64,000 nucleotides of DNA from an uncultured Enterobacterales bacterium. Its GTDB lineage: Bacteria > Pseudomonadota > Gammaproteobacteria > Enterobacterales > CALYQQ01. The first letter of the stretch is position 1. Each line of letters opens with the position of its first letter. The stretch lies in NCBI GenBank assembly GCA_945288535.1, contig CALYQQ010000013.1, positions 1 through 64,000 of the forward strand, given 5' to 3'. The notes under the pieces were generated by a model that was not told where the DNA came from, made no database searches, and saw nothing but the letters and a program-made list of their open reading frames with translations. This document shows, piece after piece, positions 10,172-21,745 of the stretch. The position numbers and the translations under genes were made by a program.

Positions 10172-12763
10172 TTACTTTTTAGCTTCATGCCATTTACCAT
10201 CTTGATAAAATACGGTCCAATTTGATGGCTTTCCATTTTTTTCAGAAGAAATATATTGCTGCTTACTTTTCCGACTAAATCGCACAATGGCAGGATTACC
10301 TTCATTATCTGCTACAGGACCCTCAGCTAAATATTTAAATTTTTCTGGTAATCTATCTTTAAAACGTCTTAATTCTGCTACGGTAGGCGCTCTAGTTTCT
10401 CTTGATTTAGGAAACGTATTAGCCGCCAAAAATATGCCTGCAGCACCATCACGTAATACAAAATAAGCATCCGATTTTTCACAATGTAATTCTGGAAGAT
10501 GTATTGGATCTTCTTTGGGTGGTGCTATTTCTCCACTACGCAAAATCTTACGTGTATTTTTACAATCAGGATTAGTGCATCCCATATATTTGCCGAAACG
10601 ACCTACTTTAAGATGCATTTCTGCGCCACATTTTTCACATTCAATAATTGGCCCGTCATATCCTTTAATGCGAAATTCACCATTTTCTACTTCATAACCA
10701 TCACATTCGGGATTATTCCCACAGACATACAATTTTCGATGATTATCAATTAAATAACTGTCCATAGCAGTTGCGCATTTTTCACAACGACGTCGCGCGC
10801 GTAGTGCATTTGTTTCAGCTTCCTCGTCTTCCAGAATATTTGCTAATTCTGATTCTGGAATTAAATTAATCGTTTGTTTACAACGTTCTTTTGGCGGTAA
10901 GGCATAACCGGAACAACCTAAAAACACACCTGTCGACCCCGTTCTAATTCCCATTTTACGGTGACAATTAGGACAATCAATACTCGTAAGTACCATCTCG
11001 TTAAGTCGCATACCACCTTCTTCTGGTGTTTTTTCAGCAAGTTCTAATTGTTGTGAAAAATCAGCGAAAAATGTATCAAGCACATTTAACCAGTTCACTT
11101 TATCTGTAGCAACTTCATCTAATACGGATTCCATACGTGCGGTGAAATCGTAATTCATCAGCTCGCTAAAATTTTGTTCCAATCTTTCTGTGACGATTTC
11201 ACCTATTTTTTCGGCATAAAAACGACGGTTATCAATATTTACATAACCACGATCTTGTATCGTTGAAATGATCGATGCATAAGTCGACGGACGGCCTATA
11301 CCACGCTTTTCTAGCTCCTTAACTAAAGAAGCTTCACTATATCTAGCTGGTGGCTTAGTAAAATGTTGTGTTGGCAATAATTCTTGCAAAGAAACAATAT
11401 CATTTATATTAACATCAGGTAATTGATTCTCTTCACTATCCTTGCGTAACGCAGGTTGAACTATTGTCCACCCAGCAAAGCGTAATGTTCGTCCTTTAGC
11501 CTTTAACAAATAATCATCAGCTTTTACCGTAAGTGTTGTCGAATCATATTGCGCCGGTACCATTTGACATGCTATAAATTGCCGCCAAATAAGTTGATAT
11601 AATTTTTGTGCATCCGGCTCCATATCATTTAACTGATCAGCTACTATATTAACATTTGAAGGACGAATAGCTTCATGTGCTTCTTGTGAATTTTGTTTAC
11701 TGCTATAGATATTCACAGATTTGGGTAAATAATTTTCACCAAACTGTTCATTAATATAGTCTCTTACCATCGTTAAGGCTTCCTGACTCAAATTTGTTGA
11801 ATCAGTTCTCATATAGGTGATATAACCTGCTTCGTATAATCGTTGCGCCAACATCATGGTTTTTTTCACACCAAACCCTAATCGTGTGCTCGCTGCTTGC
11901 TGTAAGGTTGACGTAATATAAGGTGCAGAAGGTTTACTCGTTGTTGGCTTATCTTCTCGTTCAACAACTTTATATTCTGCATTCTCAAGAATGCTTACTG
12001 CATCGTAAGTAGCTTTATAATTGACAGGTTTAAATGGCTTTTCTCGGTAATGAGTAACTTCCATTAGTAACGGATCGTTCTTTGCTGTGGCTAAATTTGC
12101 ATTCAAAAGCCAATACTCTTTAGGAATAAATGCCTTAATCTCATGTTCTCTTTCAACAATAAGACGCACGGCAACCGATTGAACACGTCCTGCCGATAAT
12201 CCCCGAGCAATTTTTTTCCATAACAAAGGCGAAACCATATAACCCACAAGTCGATCCATAAAACGTCTTGCTTGTTGAGCATTGACTCTATTCATATTGA
12301 GTTGCCCGGGTTGGGTAAATGCTTGTTTAATTGCATTTTTAGTGATTTCATTAAAAACAACGCGTCTATAACGTTGCTTATCACCACCAATAACCTCACT
12401 AAGATGCCAAGCTATTGCCTCACCCTCTCTATCAAGGTCCGTGGCTAAGTAAATTTCATCAACTTCATTTGCTAATTTTTTTAATTCTGCAACAACTTTT
12501 TCTTTACCTGGCAAAACTTCATAATTAGCTTGCCAGTTGTGATATGGATCAATACCCATTCGATTAATTAGTGAGCTTTTTGCATCTTTTTTAACGCCAT
12601 TTGACTTATTTTGAGTAACCGAATTTTTCTTACTCCCTGAACCACTTGTTGGCAAATCACGAATATGACCCACACTCGATTTAACTATATAATTTTTTCC
12701 CAAATATTTATTAATTGTTTTAGCCTTTGCCGGTGATTCTACAATCACAAGAGCTTTACCCAT
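10172..12763 (-). CDS. topA: DNA topoisomerase I
   Basis: 863 residues from the ATG at 12763 ([13 protein letters not shown], the E. coli start); another ATG three codons upstream is possible. This type IA enzyme relaxes negative supercoils. The TOPRIM domain carries the acidic [12 protein letters not shown] motif near residue 115, and the active-site Tyr lies in [11 protein letters not shown] near residue 320. Three C-terminal four-Cys zinc ribbons (about 600-745) precede the basic end. Length and domain order match the 865-residue E. coli protein. Confidence 0.98.
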   Translation of the reverse strand: MGKALVIVESPAKAKTINKYLGKNYIVKSSVGHIRDLPTSGSGSKKNSVTQNKSNGVKKDAKSSLINRMGIDPYHNWQANYEVLPGKEKVVAELKKLANEVDEIYLATDLDREGEAIAWHLSEVIGGDKQRYRRVVFNEITKNAIKQAFTQPGQLNMNRVNAQQARRFMDRLVGYMVSPLLWKKIARGLSAGRVQSVAVRLIVEREHEIKAFIPKEYWLLNANLATAKNDPLLMEVTHYREKPFKPVNYKATYDAVSILENAEYKVVEREDKPTTSKPSAPYITSTLQQAASTRLGFGVKKTMMLAQRLYEAGYITYMRTDSTNLSQEALTMVRDYINEQFGENYLPKSVNIYSSKQNSQEAHEAIRPSNVNIVADQLNDMEPDAQKLYQLIWRQFIACQMVPAQYDSTTLTVKADDYLLKAKGRTLRFAGWTIVQPALRKDSEENQLPDVNINDIVSLQELLPTQHFTKPPARYSEASLVKELEKRGIGRPSTYASIISTIQDRGYVNIDNRRFYAEKIGEIVTERLEQNFSELMNYDFTARMESVLDEVATDKVNWLNVLDTFFADFSQQLELAEKTPEEGGMRLNEMVLTSIDCPNCHRKMGIRTGSTGVFLGCSGYALPPKERCKQTINLIPESELANILEDEEAETNALRARRRCEKCATAMDSYLIDNHRKLYVCGNNPECDGYEVENGEFRIKGYDGPIIECEKCGAEMHLKVGRFGKYMGCTNPDCKNTRKILRSGEIAPPKEDPIHLPELHCEKSDAYFVLRDGAAGIFLAANTFPKSRETRAPTVAELRRFKDRLPEKFKYLAEGPVADNEGNPAIVRFSRKSKQQYISSEKNGKPSNWTVFYQDGKWHEAKK

Positions 12764-15447
12764 AATAGTCATTACCTAATTTATGTATTCTCAATTTGTA
12801 ATTTGTATTGAACGTTAGTAATCAATACTATAGTGATAAAATATACTTTATAAATCAACCAAATAATTAAAAATGTACACTATTTTTCTGCTAATATTTG
12901 GTTTGCATGGGCAAACCTTGTTCATCTTAGTCATCCTTAATAATATATATTTAAGAATGCAATAATTGAGAATAGTTCACAATTAGTACGTATCCAAATG
13001 ATGTACTTTACACTATTAACAATAGAAAAACTTATAAAGGTAATAAATAGCAAATGTTAATGCTAAAAACTCTATCATTTTAACATAAAATCTTAAAGTA
13101 TATTTTAACAGCAACTTATTAAATAATAGGCAGATGCACTTAGAAGATATTACAAAAATAACAATATTCTACTATAACAAGAAGAAAATATAGAGGATGT
13201 TAATTTAATAAGAATAATTATATTCTATGATTATGAACCATACATCATAGGCGTTTAATATAATAATTCTTTGATTTTTTTAGGATATTAATCATGTTAA
13301 ACAGAAAAATTGCTTGTCTCAATTCTCAATAAATAACTTTATTAAATAATAACTAATTATTAAGATTACCTCACTCTTATATTAATATATTATGATTATT
13401 AAAAATCACCTTACTATTTTTTAGAAAAATAAGCATGTAATTTTATATATAAAAGCCACTGTTCTTGTTGACCATATCATTATCTTATAAAAATGCTAAT
13501 AAATTTATTTCAACAAATACTGTAAAGAAACAGTTTATATATAATTTGTTATTCAAGAAACATAATAATAGTAAACAATTCTAATTTATTATAGATAATT
13601 ATATTAAAAATATAAAGCGAATTAACTTATAAATTAAATAAAACCTTTAGCATATTGTCGGTTAAATAAGCTTTGTTGATACAACTAACTGATGTCACTT
13701 ATACCATTAACTATTTAAAATATAAGTATTTTGAATAGTTAAACCAATTTGTAATTTATTTTCATTTGCATCAATTTAATTGTAATAAAATTAATTATTA
13801 CATAACAAGTTTAAATTAATGTCAAATTATTAATAGTAAACATGCTAACAATACCTGTAAAATAAAATTAATCAAATAAATCATTATAAAAAATAATAGT
13901 GCTAAAATGTATAATAAGCATTTTAACCTAAATATTACCATCATTTAATGATAAAGCTAAAGTGGATATAATTGCTATTATAAAAAGATATTATATTTAT
14001 TATAAAAATAAAATCAATACATATAGTTTATGTTAATAAATAATAAACTAAAAATTATATAGACTAAACTAAATTAATTATTAGGTTACCTTATTTTTAA
14101 TTATAACCCATATAAAACTCAAAAAAATATCTTTGTTTTTATTTATTTTTTAACATAAATTAATTTATAATAGTTTAATTAATGATAAGGCTTATTATAA
14201 AAAATAGTTATTAAAATATTTACTATATTGTATATAACATTTAAATGATAATGGATTTCAAAAAATCATTATTCTACTAAAAACAATATATTATATAATG
14301 TTATATAATGATCAATAATAATTGAGAGTACATATGGCTAAAAATTTCTTTATTTCATGATAAACTACTATTAATTACTAGTGTAAATAAACTAATTGTG
14401 TATTAATTTATAGTAACTGGTTTTATTAATTCATCATACCAATACACACTACTAAAAAACCATATTTATAATTAAAAAAAATTATGGTTTCTATATGAAA
14501 TAAAATTTTATATATTAAAATTATGTTTAAGAAAATAACAAACACGATGTTAAAAACCATTAAACAATATAATTTTATCTTTTATAATGAATGTAAAATG
14601 AGCAAATTATAATTAATAAGCTAATAATAATCATATTTAATTTTTACAATATATATTGGGAATAGTATTAAATATGAAGAATATTATGGTGTAATATACT
14701 AAAAGTAACCATATAAATTATAAATAGTATTAGTAATAATAAAGTTATATTTATCATTAAAAAATAAATATGGTTTTATTAAATGATTTAAATAAACTAT
14801 TATCAATTAGTATAATCACTAATTTATATGATAACTGTATATAATATTTTTACGGTAATAACTTCTTTTATATATTTACTAATAACTATATTACTATACA
14901 ATTTATCACTTACCACTATTTCTATTAAACATAAATACTATTAATTACAAATTAACAAATAATAATATTAATTAATAAGATAGAAATGATAGCAAAATAA
15001 ATATATTGAGTTGTTTCAGCTTATTTTTCATTAAAATCTATTATTTTCTATTACATTTTCATTGTTTGAGCTAACTATACTAATTTCTTCAGAAATGACT
15101 CATTATCAATAAATAAAATTGATTCTATTGTTATAACTTATCTTACTTGCATTTCCTTATATTCAATGAGAAAATGGAACATAATTATAATATTAAATTT
15201 TTAGTTTATAATAGTCATTATGTAATTTACATCATACATACTTAAAAAAATTAGACATTCTACTATTATCAATAAGTTAAAATCGTTAAATTTTTCTTAT
15301 TCATTAATGACAGAATAAAATATAAATTATTAGTTAACATACCATGCTGGATAATGGTTATGTAACGTAAGAAGATGTAATGTAAGAAGCTAATATGCAC
15401 TTTATTGCCTCTATTTTCTATATTATTAAAAAAGGGATTGTATTGAA
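12764..15447. other. 2.7-kb gene desert of extreme AT content
   Basis: No reading frame of useful size occurs on either strand. Sampled lines between 13.9 and 14.1 kb contain only about 8-13% G+C by direct count, well below the coding regions. The left edge must hold the topA promoter and the right edge the promoter of the outer-membrane protein gene. A tandem 15-bp repeat lies at 15360-15389. I see no RNA gene, insertion sequence or recognisable pseudogene. Confidence 0.8.
15360..15389 (+). repeat. tandem 15-bp direct repeat
   Basis: Two adjacent copies, ATGTAACGTAAGAAG and ATGTAATGTAAGAAG, differ at one base. They end 58 bp before the ATG of the outer-membrane protein gene, in the likely 5' untranslated or promoter region. 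Confidence 0.85.
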
Positions 15448-16002
15448 ATGAAAAAAAGATTATTTATTTCTACTATATTACTTTATTATTTAATACCTAG
15501 CGTTCATGCTGATGACTATTACACTCACGGCTTTACTATTGGATATGCAAAAACCAATTTTTCAAACGATATAAATCTCAGTCCAAAGGGAATAAACTTT
15601 AAATATCACCTTCAAACAAGTGATAATGATATTGGCCTTATTACTTCTTTTTCTTATACTCGTGATAGCAATCGATACTATAATCTGCATTATAATGCAA
15701 ATTATCATAATAAAATTAATTATTTATCATTATCAACTGGTCCTAGCTACACATTTAATAATGTTTTCCGTATTTATGGTTTAATTGGATTTGGCCGTGC
15801 ATCTATTAATTCATCAGCCTATAATGATGCGACAAGCGTAAACTCACATGCTAGACGTACTGATCTTGCCTATGGTGGTGGAATGCAGTTTAAGATAAAG
15901 AATTTATTACTGGATTTCTCTATTGATCATGTTGATTATAATAAATCAGTTGGTAAAGTTAGAAGTGATAATTTTAGCTTTACTATCGGCTGGGAATTCT
16001 AA
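15448..16002 (+). CDS. Ail/Lom/OmpX-family outer-membrane beta-barrel protein
   Basis: 184 residues. A signal peptide of about 21 residues ends at VHA. The mature chain alternates hydrophobic and polar residues in eight strand-like stretches and ends GWEF, a terminal aromatic typical of barrels inserted by Bam. Periodic Gly/Tyr turns and the YGLIGFGRA segment fit the Ail/OmpX family, whose members act in adhesion, serum resistance and host-cell contact; that role is inference here. The gene stands alone beside the gene desert and has its own terminator, suggesting an acquired, independently expressed surface protein. Confidence 0.8.
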   Translation: MKKRLFISTILLYYLIPSVHADDYYTHGFTIGYAKTNFSNDINLSPKGINFKYHLQTSDNDIGLITSFSYTRDSNRYYNLHYNANYHNKINYLSLSTGPSYTFNNVFRIYGLIGFGRASINSSAYNDATSVNSHARRTDLAYGGGMQFKIKNLLLDFSIDHVDYNKSVGKVRSDNFSFTIGWEF

Positions 16003-16016
16003 GCACTATCTTAATG

Positions 16017-16053
16017 AAAGAAGGAAAAAAGCTATTGTGTTTTTTCCTTCTTT
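16017..16053 (+). terminator. terminator of the outer-membrane protein gene
   Basis: A perfect 14-bp inverted repeat (arms 16017-16030 and 16040-16053, AAAGAAGGAAAAAA/TTTTTTCCTTCTTT) with a 9-nt loop begins 15 bp after the stop. The poly-T lies within the descending arm. Confidence 0.75.
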
Positions 16054-16225
16054 ATCATGAATATAATGATATGCATAATATAAGCAAGGATACAAATTTT
16101 ATATTTTTTCATTCTGTTTTTTATTTCCTCCTTATACCAAACAATTTTAATTAATCGCCGACAGCCATTACTCTAATAAGTATAAATGTTAAAATTGATT
16201 ATAGATATCAATCTTATCCATATCA

Positions 16226-17887
16226 TCAGACCCAAAAAATCAACACTAGTAGCTGAGGAGAAATAATACGTAAAAACATCGCTAATGGGTAAACTGCCGC
16301 ATAAGAAAGTGCAGAGGCACCGCTATTTGGATTGATATTATTTGCAAACGCTAATGCAGGTGGATCCGTCATAGAACCGGCTAAAATACCGCACAATGTT
16401 AAATAGTTTATTTTCCCAAACATTCTAGCAATAATGCCAACAATAAGTAATGGTATTAATGTAATTAATATCCCGTAGCCCATCCAGGCAATACCATTAC
16501 CCTCAACCAATGTATTGATAAAACTACTCCCAGAGTTTAAACCAACGACAGATAAGAATAAAACAATACCTAATTCACGAACAGCTAAATTGGCGCTGGG
16601 AGGCATAAACCAATATAATTTACCTATACACCCGATACGCCCTAAAATTAATGCTATAATCAGCGGTCCACCGGCAAGCCCCAATTTTAGTGGTGCAGGA
16701 AATCCAGGGATTACTATTGGAACGGAACCAAGCAAGACACCTAGACCTATACCAATAAAGACAGGCAACATTTGAACTTGTTGTAATTTTTGTTGCGCAT
16801 TACCTACTATATCAATTGCTGCCTCAATGGCTTCTTTTTTACCCACAAGATTTAGTATATCACCAAAGTGTAATGTAATTGTCCTATTTGGAATAAGTTC
16901 GATTCCAGCGCGATTTAAACGTGAAATCACGACGTCATTTTGTTGAAGATGCGTGATCGCCGCTAATTTCTTACCTAATACTTTATCATTTGTTACGACA
17001 ACTCTAACTACATTCAATGAACTTCCTCGTGTCGTCAAAGAGGTATTAATTTCTTGACCAATAATTAGTTTAGCGCAATCTAATTGTTTTTTTTGTCCCA
17101 CTAAGTGTAAATAATCACCAAGTTGAATTTTCATTTCTGAAGAGGGAACCATTAATTCACCATTACGTTTTAATCGCGAACAAATTATACCATCATTGTT
17201 ATTCAGCATAGGAATATCTTGAATAGCTACGCCAATTAAGTTGGGATTAGTTACTTCAATATTAATAGAAAGCAACGCATTTTGAGTAATACCTAAATCT
17301 GTCTCAAATAATACCGATTCTTGTTTAACATTAATATTAAAGAGAACACGAATTAGCCACATAGATAAAAGAATACCACAAATACCAAAGGGATAAGCCA
17401 TAGCATATGCCATTCCCATAATATCTGTTGTATCTGGTTTTAAATCATTCAGAATTTGCTGTCCTGCCGCTAAAGAGGGTGTATTTGTTGTTGCGCCAGA
17501 AAGAATACCTAAAATTACAGGTAAAGAGATATTAAAAACTTTATACAAACATGCTGCAACTAGACTACCAATAAGGACAATTAAAAAAGCAAATAAATTA
17601 AGTCTTAATCCACTGCGTCGCAATGAAGAGAAAAAGCCTGGACCAACTTGTATTCCTATGCTGTAAATAAAGAGGATTAGACCAAACTCCTGTATAAAGT
17701 GTAACATATGAGACATATTTGCCGTTAGCTGAATACCATAAAGCCCTATAATATGTCCGATCGCAATACCACCAAACAGTACACCACCAATACCTAAACT
17801 CACACCATAAACTTGCCAATGTCCGATCCATAACCCGACTACAGCAACTAATGCAAGAATACTTATTAATTCCGTTATTTCACTCAT
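16226..17887 (-). CDS. yidE: YidE-type membrane transporter (AspT/YidE/YbjL antiporter family)
   Basis: 553 residues from the ATG at 17887, the same length as E. coli YidE; AGGGG lies 8 nt upstream, and two GTG codons further out are less likely. Two hydrophobic halves of about five segments each (about 1-185 and 370-553) flank a central pair of RCK_C/TrkA_C ligand-binding domains (about 195-365). The repeated FGDILNLVG and LGDYLHLVG strings mark these. The family includes aspartate:alanine antiporters; the substrate of YidE is unknown. It is divergent from fnr. Confidence 0.93.
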   Translation of the reverse strand: MSEITELISILALVAVVGLWIGHWQVYGVSLGIGGVLFGGIAIGHIIGLYGIQLTANMSHMLHFIQEFGLILFIYSIGIQVGPGFFSSLRRSGLRLNLFAFLIVLIGSLVAACLYKVFNISLPVILGILSGATTNTPSLAAGQQILNDLKPDTTDIMGMAYAMAYPFGICGILLSMWLIRVLFNINVKQESVLFETDLGITQNALLSINIEVTNPNLIGVAIQDIPMLNNNDGIICSRLKRNGELMVPSSEMKIQLGDYLHLVGQKKQLDCAKLIIGQEINTSLTTRGSSLNVVRVVVTNDKVLGKKLAAITHLQQNDVVISRLNRAGIELIPNRTITLHFGDILNLVGKKEAIEAAIDIVGNAQQKLQQVQMLPVFIGIGLGVLLGSVPIVIPGFPAPLKLGLAGGPLIIALILGRIGCIGKLYWFMPPSANLAVRELGIVLFLSVVGLNSGSSFINTLVEGNGIAWMGYGILITLIPLLIVGIIARMFGKINYLTLCGILAGSMTDPPALAFANNINPNSGASALSYAAVYPLAMFLRIISPQLLVLIFWV

Positions 17888-18302
17888 CACCACATCCCCT
17901 ATACAGAGAATAATTACTGTTATTAATTGTATCTACAAGAATAATAACCAAATAATTTTACTAATAAAGTGATCGTAATTTCTCATCTTAAGCGAATAAG
18001 GTTTATCTATTGATAATAATTAAGTATAATTTTGATTGGATTTTTCCAGAAGCTACATAATATAACTGTGACAAAATACTCATTTTTTAGCATTATTAAT
18101 AATAATATAAAATTTGCTTAGATGAGATTAATTCTGTTTTAATTATTATTTGTATTGATAATGTTACAGATATCCAAGGATAAATTTATATTATAGTCAG
18201 CCTAATTATTATTTATTAGTATATCTAATAAAAATACGCCCTTACTAATAAGTGAAAATGATGATAAAATTGACAAATATCAAATTATTTTGAGTTTTCA
18301 CT
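17888..18302. other. divergent regulatory spacer yidE/fnr
   Basis: About 415 bp of AT-rich DNA between divergent genes. It contains the FNR box at 18270-18283 near fnr and should hold the yidE promoter on the other side. No gene is visible. Confidence 0.6.
18270..18283 (+). promoter_or_regulatory. FNR box, predicted fnr autoregulatory site
   Basis: TTGACAAATATCAA matches the FNR consensus TTGAT-N4-ATCAA at 9 of 10 informative positions. It ends 19 bp before the fnr ATG. E. coli fnr is repressed by its own product through a site in a comparable position, so negative autoregulation is likely. Confidence 0.85.
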
Positions 18303-19052
18303 ATGATTACAGAAAATAGAGTTATACGACGAATTCAATCGGGCGGATGTGCTATCCATTGCCAGGATTGTTGTATTAGCTCATTATGTATTCCTTTTAC
18401 TTTAAATGAACATGAGTTAACCCAACTCGATAATATTATTAAACGCAAAAAACCAATTCAAAAAGGGGAAACCCTGTTCGAAGCTGGTGAAAAGCTACGT
18501 TCTCTTTACGCAATACGCTCTGGTACGATTAAAAGTTACACCATCACTGAACAAGGCAATGAACAGATCACCTCTTTCCATTTAGCAGGTGATTTGGTTG
18601 GTTTTGACGCGATAATGGCGCATGCCCATCAAAGTTTTGCACAGGCACTTGAAACATCAATGGTTTGTGAAATACCTTATGAAATTCTTGATGATTTATC
18701 AGGTAAAATGCCGAATCTTCGCCAGCAAATTATGCGATTAATGAGTGGTGAGATTAAGAGCGATCAAGAAATGATTTTACTTCTTTCAAAGAAAAATGCT
18801 GAAGAACGTTTAGCTGCGTTTATTTATAATCTTTCTTATCGATTTGGTCAGCGCGGATTTTCATCACGTGAATTTAGACTTACTATGACTCGAAGTGATA
18901 TTGGTAATTATTTGGGACTCACCGTTGAAACCATTAGTCGTTTGTTAGGTCGCTTTCAGAAAAGTGGTATGCTTAGTGTAAAAGGCAAATATATTACTAT
19001 CTTAAAAATGGATGAATTAATAGCGCTTTCAAGTAATAGTAAACATGGTTAA
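18303..19052 (+). CDS. fnr: oxygen-sensing transcription regulator FNR
   Basis: 249 residues (E. coli 250), very similar throughout. FNR binds a [4Fe-4S] cluster without oxygen, dimerises, and activates anaerobic and represses aerobic genes. Cluster ligands correspond to Cys20, Cys23, Cys29 and Cys122; Cys16 is also kept. Residue 24 is Cys where E. coli has Ser24, giving a CC pair. A cyclic-nucleotide-like sensory domain (about 30-160) and dimer helix precede the CRP-type helix-turn-helix, whose [10 protein letters not shown] recognition segment is intact. An FNR box lies just upstream. Confidence 0.98.
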   Translation: MITENRVIRRIQSGGCAIHCQDCCISSLCIPFTLNEHELTQLDNIIKRKKPIQKGETLFEAGEKLRSLYAIRSGTIKSYTITEQGNEQITSFHLAGDLVGFDAIMAHAHQSFAQALETSMVCEIPYEILDDLSGKMPNLRQQIMRLMSGEIKSDQEMILLLSKKNAEERLAAFIYNLSYRFGQRGFSSREFRLTMTRSDIGNYLGLTVETISRLLGRFQKSGMLSVKGKYITILKMDELIALSSNSKHG

Positions 19053-19136
19053 CTGGTTTTACTTTAACTTAAAAAAGTAACGTTATATTTTAAACTACTT
19101 TAATTTTTAATGGGTGAGCAATATAAGGAGAAGGCA

Positions 19137-20090
19137 ATGACCGATTACCAAAATCTTTTGGTTGCCATTAATCCGGATAAAGATGATCAAGAAGCATTAA
19201 GGCGTGCTGTTTATATCGTTAAAAAAAATGGTGGCCGAATTAAAATATTTTTGGCCATTTATGATTTTTCCCATGAAGTTACAACTATTCTTTCTCAGGA
19301 TGAACGTACGGCTATGCGCAAAAGTGCAATTGCCAAACAAGAGGAATGGATTAAACGCTTGGCTCATCATTATCTTGTAATGGAGATCCCCATTGAAATT
19401 AAAGTCGTTTGGCATAATCAACCTTATAAAGCACTAATTGAAGAAGTCATCAATTCTAATCACGACCTCCTTCTTAAAGAAACACATCTCGAGGAAGGAC
19501 TTGGCCGCATTTTATTTACCCCCATTGATTGGCAATTATTAAGAAAATGTCCCTGCCCTGTATGGCTGGTAAAAGATCGCCCCTGGCCACAGGATGCGAT
19601 AGCTTTAGTTGCCGTGAATTTATCTAGTGATGAAGAACAATATGATGAACTAAATCAAAAATTAGTTACAACATCCTTGAAATTTGCTCAACAATTGGAA
19701 AATCGTACTGTTCATTTAGTTGCAGCTTATCCAGAAACAAATATCAGTATTGCAGTCGAATTACCCGAATTCGATCCAAGCAAATTTAATAATTCTATTC
19801 GAGGTCAGTATTTGATTGCTATGAAAGAATTTCGTCAGAAGTATGGCATACCTGAAGAACAAACACATGTTGAACAAGGATTACCTGAAACGATTATTCC
19901 CGATGTTGCCAATAAAATTAATGCGGGGATCGTTGTACTTGGTACAGTAGGTAGGACGGGACTCTCTGCAGCCTTTATTGGCAATACAACAGAACGCGTT
20001 ATAGATGGTTTAAATTGTGACTTATTAGCGATAAAACCAGATAATGTTGAACTACAATTACGGACAAATAATGAAAACGAAGACAATTAA
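19137..20090 (+). CDS. uspE: universal stress protein E
   Basis: 317 residues from the ATG at 19137, which has AAGGAG seven nt upstream; an ATG nine codons earlier lacks a ribosome-binding site. Two tandem Usp domains (about 1-150 and 155-310) form the E-type architecture (E. coli 316 residues). The second carries the nucleotide-loop-like [16 protein letters not shown]. UspE supports resistance to DNA damage and affects motility and adhesion in E. coli. It follows fnr as in E. coli, after 84 bp. Confidence 0.95.
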   Translation: MTDYQNLLVAINPDKDDQEALRRAVYIVKKNGGRIKIFLAIYDFSHEVTTILSQDERTAMRKSAIAKQEEWIKRLAHHYLVMEIPIEIKVVWHNQPYKALIEEVINSNHDLLLKETHLEEGLGRILFTPIDWQLLRKCPCPVWLVKDRPWPQDAIALVAVNLSSDEEQYDELNQKLVTTSLKFAQQLENRTVHLVAAYPETNISIAVELPEFDPSKFNNSIRGQYLIAMKEFRQKYGIPEEQTHVEQGLPETIIPDVANKINAGIVVLGTVGRTGLSAAFIGNTTERVIDGLNCDLLAIKPDNVELQLRTNNENEDN

Positions 20091-20269
20091 TTGATGATTA
20101 AAAGATAAATAATATTTTTATCATATTCATAGTAATGGATTCTCCTCAATATATTTATTTGTTCTCTATACTTTAGCTTTTTTATATTTTATCGAAGACT
20201 ATTGGTGATAAATTATTCTTGTATCTACCGCTAGCCGTAGTTTTTAGAAAAATCATCTCTAAAAAATAA

Positions 20270-20297
20270 AAACCGCTAACAATAATGTCAGCGGTTT
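20270..20297. terminator. bidirectional terminator between uspE and pntB
   Basis: A 12-bp stem with one mismatch (AAACCGCTAACA/TGTCAGCGGTTT) and a 4-nt loop separates convergent genes. On the minus strand it runs into a strong T tract, ending pntB; on the plus strand a shorter T-rich stretch follows. Confidence 0.8.
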
Positions 20298-20343
20298 ATT
20301 AATATAGCTATTTTTTTATAAGGAAATAATTATATTCTAATAA

Positions 20344-21735
20344 TTATAATGCCCGTAAGATTTTCTCAACACTCTCTTTAGCATCACCAAATAACATTTG
20401 AGTATTTTGCTTAAAGAAGAGAGGATTTTGTACACCCGCATAGCCTGTATTCATTGAACGCTTAAAGACAATAACTTCTTGCGCTTTCCAAACCTCAAGC
20501 ACAGGCATACCGGCAATAGGGCTACCTGGATCTTCCATCGCGGCAGGATTAACAGTATCGTTTGCACCAATGACTAAAACAACATCTGTTTCTGGAAAAT
20601 CATCATTTATTTCGTCCATTTCTAGAACAATATCATAAGGTACTTTAGCTTCCGCCAATAATACATTCATATGACCAGGTAGACGACCTGCTACAGGATG
20701 GATACCAAAGCGAACATTAATCCCCTTCTCCCGTAATTTAGCTGTTAAATCGTGTACAGGGTACTGTGCCTGAGCAACAGCCATACCATATCCTGGTGTA
20801 ATAATAACAGAAGAAGCACCTTTTAATAATTCAGCCACATCTTCTACGCTTGCCTCTCGGTATTCACCAACCTCTTCATCTGAATTAGATACTGTACCAT
20901 CACTACCAAAACCGCCAGCAATAACACTGATAAATGAACGGTTCATCGCCTTACACATAATATAAGACAAAATTGCGCCAGATGATCCGACTAAAGCCCC
21001 AGTCACAATAAGTAAGTCATTGCTTAGCATAAACCCCGCAGCAGCAGCAGCCCAACCAGAATAGGAATTCAGCATAGAAACAACTACTGGCATATCTGCA
21101 CCACCAATTGAAGCAACCAAATGCCACCCAAATACAAGTGCAATAAGTGTCATAACTAATAATGAAACGACCTGAGTACTTTCACTATCAGTACTAACAA
21201 ATAACCACATTAATAAAAATGAGATAACAAGCGCAGCCAAATTCATTTTATGACGATGTGGTAACATAAGTGGTTTAGAAGAAATTAAGCCACGTAATTT
21301 ACCAAATGCGACAATAGAACCAGTAAATGTTACAGCTCCAATGAAGATGCCAAGAAATACCTCAACCAAATGGATATTGGTTAATGTATCATAAGCTATC
21401 TTATGATCCATCATAATATAGCTATTAAATCCAACTAATACAGCAGCTAAACCAACGAAACTATGAAGAACAGCGACAAGTTCTGGCATCTCCGTCATTT
21501 CAACTTTTTTCGCTAAGTAAACGCCAATTACACCACCAATAACCATGGCTAATAAAATCCAGGAAATATTTTGTGGATTAGGACCAAAAATAGTGGCAAT
21601 TAAAGCAATCGCCATACCGCTCACACCCAACGCGTTACCGCGTTGTGATGTTTCATGTTTAGATAGTCCGGCAAGGCTAAAAATAAACAATATTGCAGCA
21701 ACAATGTAAGCAGCTGCAACTAATCCGACAGACAT
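20344..21735 (-). CDS. pntB: NAD(P) transhydrogenase subunit beta
   Basis: 463 residues (E. coli 462). PntB forms the proton channel and the NADP(H)-binding domain of the inner-membrane transhydrogenase, which uses the proton gradient to make NADPH from NADH. About nine hydrophobic segments fill residues 1-260. The C-terminal domain III has a [10 protein letters not shown] dinucleotide loop near 315 and [15 protein letters not shown] near 390. It begins 10 bp after pntA with an AAGGAG site; together they form the pntAB operon. Confidence 0.97.
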   Translation of the reverse strand: MSVGLVAAAYIVAAILFIFSLAGLSKHETSQRGNALGVSGMAIALIATIFGPNPQNISWILLAMVIGGVIGVYLAKKVEMTEMPELVAVLHSFVGLAAVLVGFNSYIMMDHKIAYDTLTNIHLVEVFLGIFIGAVTFTGSIVAFGKLRGLISSKPLMLPHRHKMNLAALVISFLLMWLFVSTDSESTQVVSLLVMTLIALVFGWHLVASIGGADMPVVVSMLNSYSGWAAAAAGFMLSNDLLIVTGALVGSSGAILSYIMCKAMNRSFISVIAGGFGSDGTVSNSDEEVGEYREASVEDVAELLKGASSVIITPGYGMAVAQAQYPVHDLTAKLREKGINVRFGIHPVAGRLPGHMNVLLAEAKVPYDIVLEMDEINDDFPETDVVLVIGANDTVNPAAMEDPGSPIAGMPVLEVWKAQEVIVFKRSMNTGYAGVQNPLFFKQNTQMLFGDAKESVEKILRAL

Positions 21736-21745
21736 GCGTTACTCC

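Noticed and set aside
14334..14360. Eight-codon minigene (MAKNFFIS) in the gene desert
   Set aside because: A GAGAG lies upstream, but such short frames are expected by chance in AT-rich DNA and nothing around it suggests a leader peptide.
12764..15447. Chromosome dimer-resolution (dif) or Tus-type terminator site in the gene desert
   Set aside because: No stretch resembling the dif core or a Tus-binding Ter sequence was found by eye.
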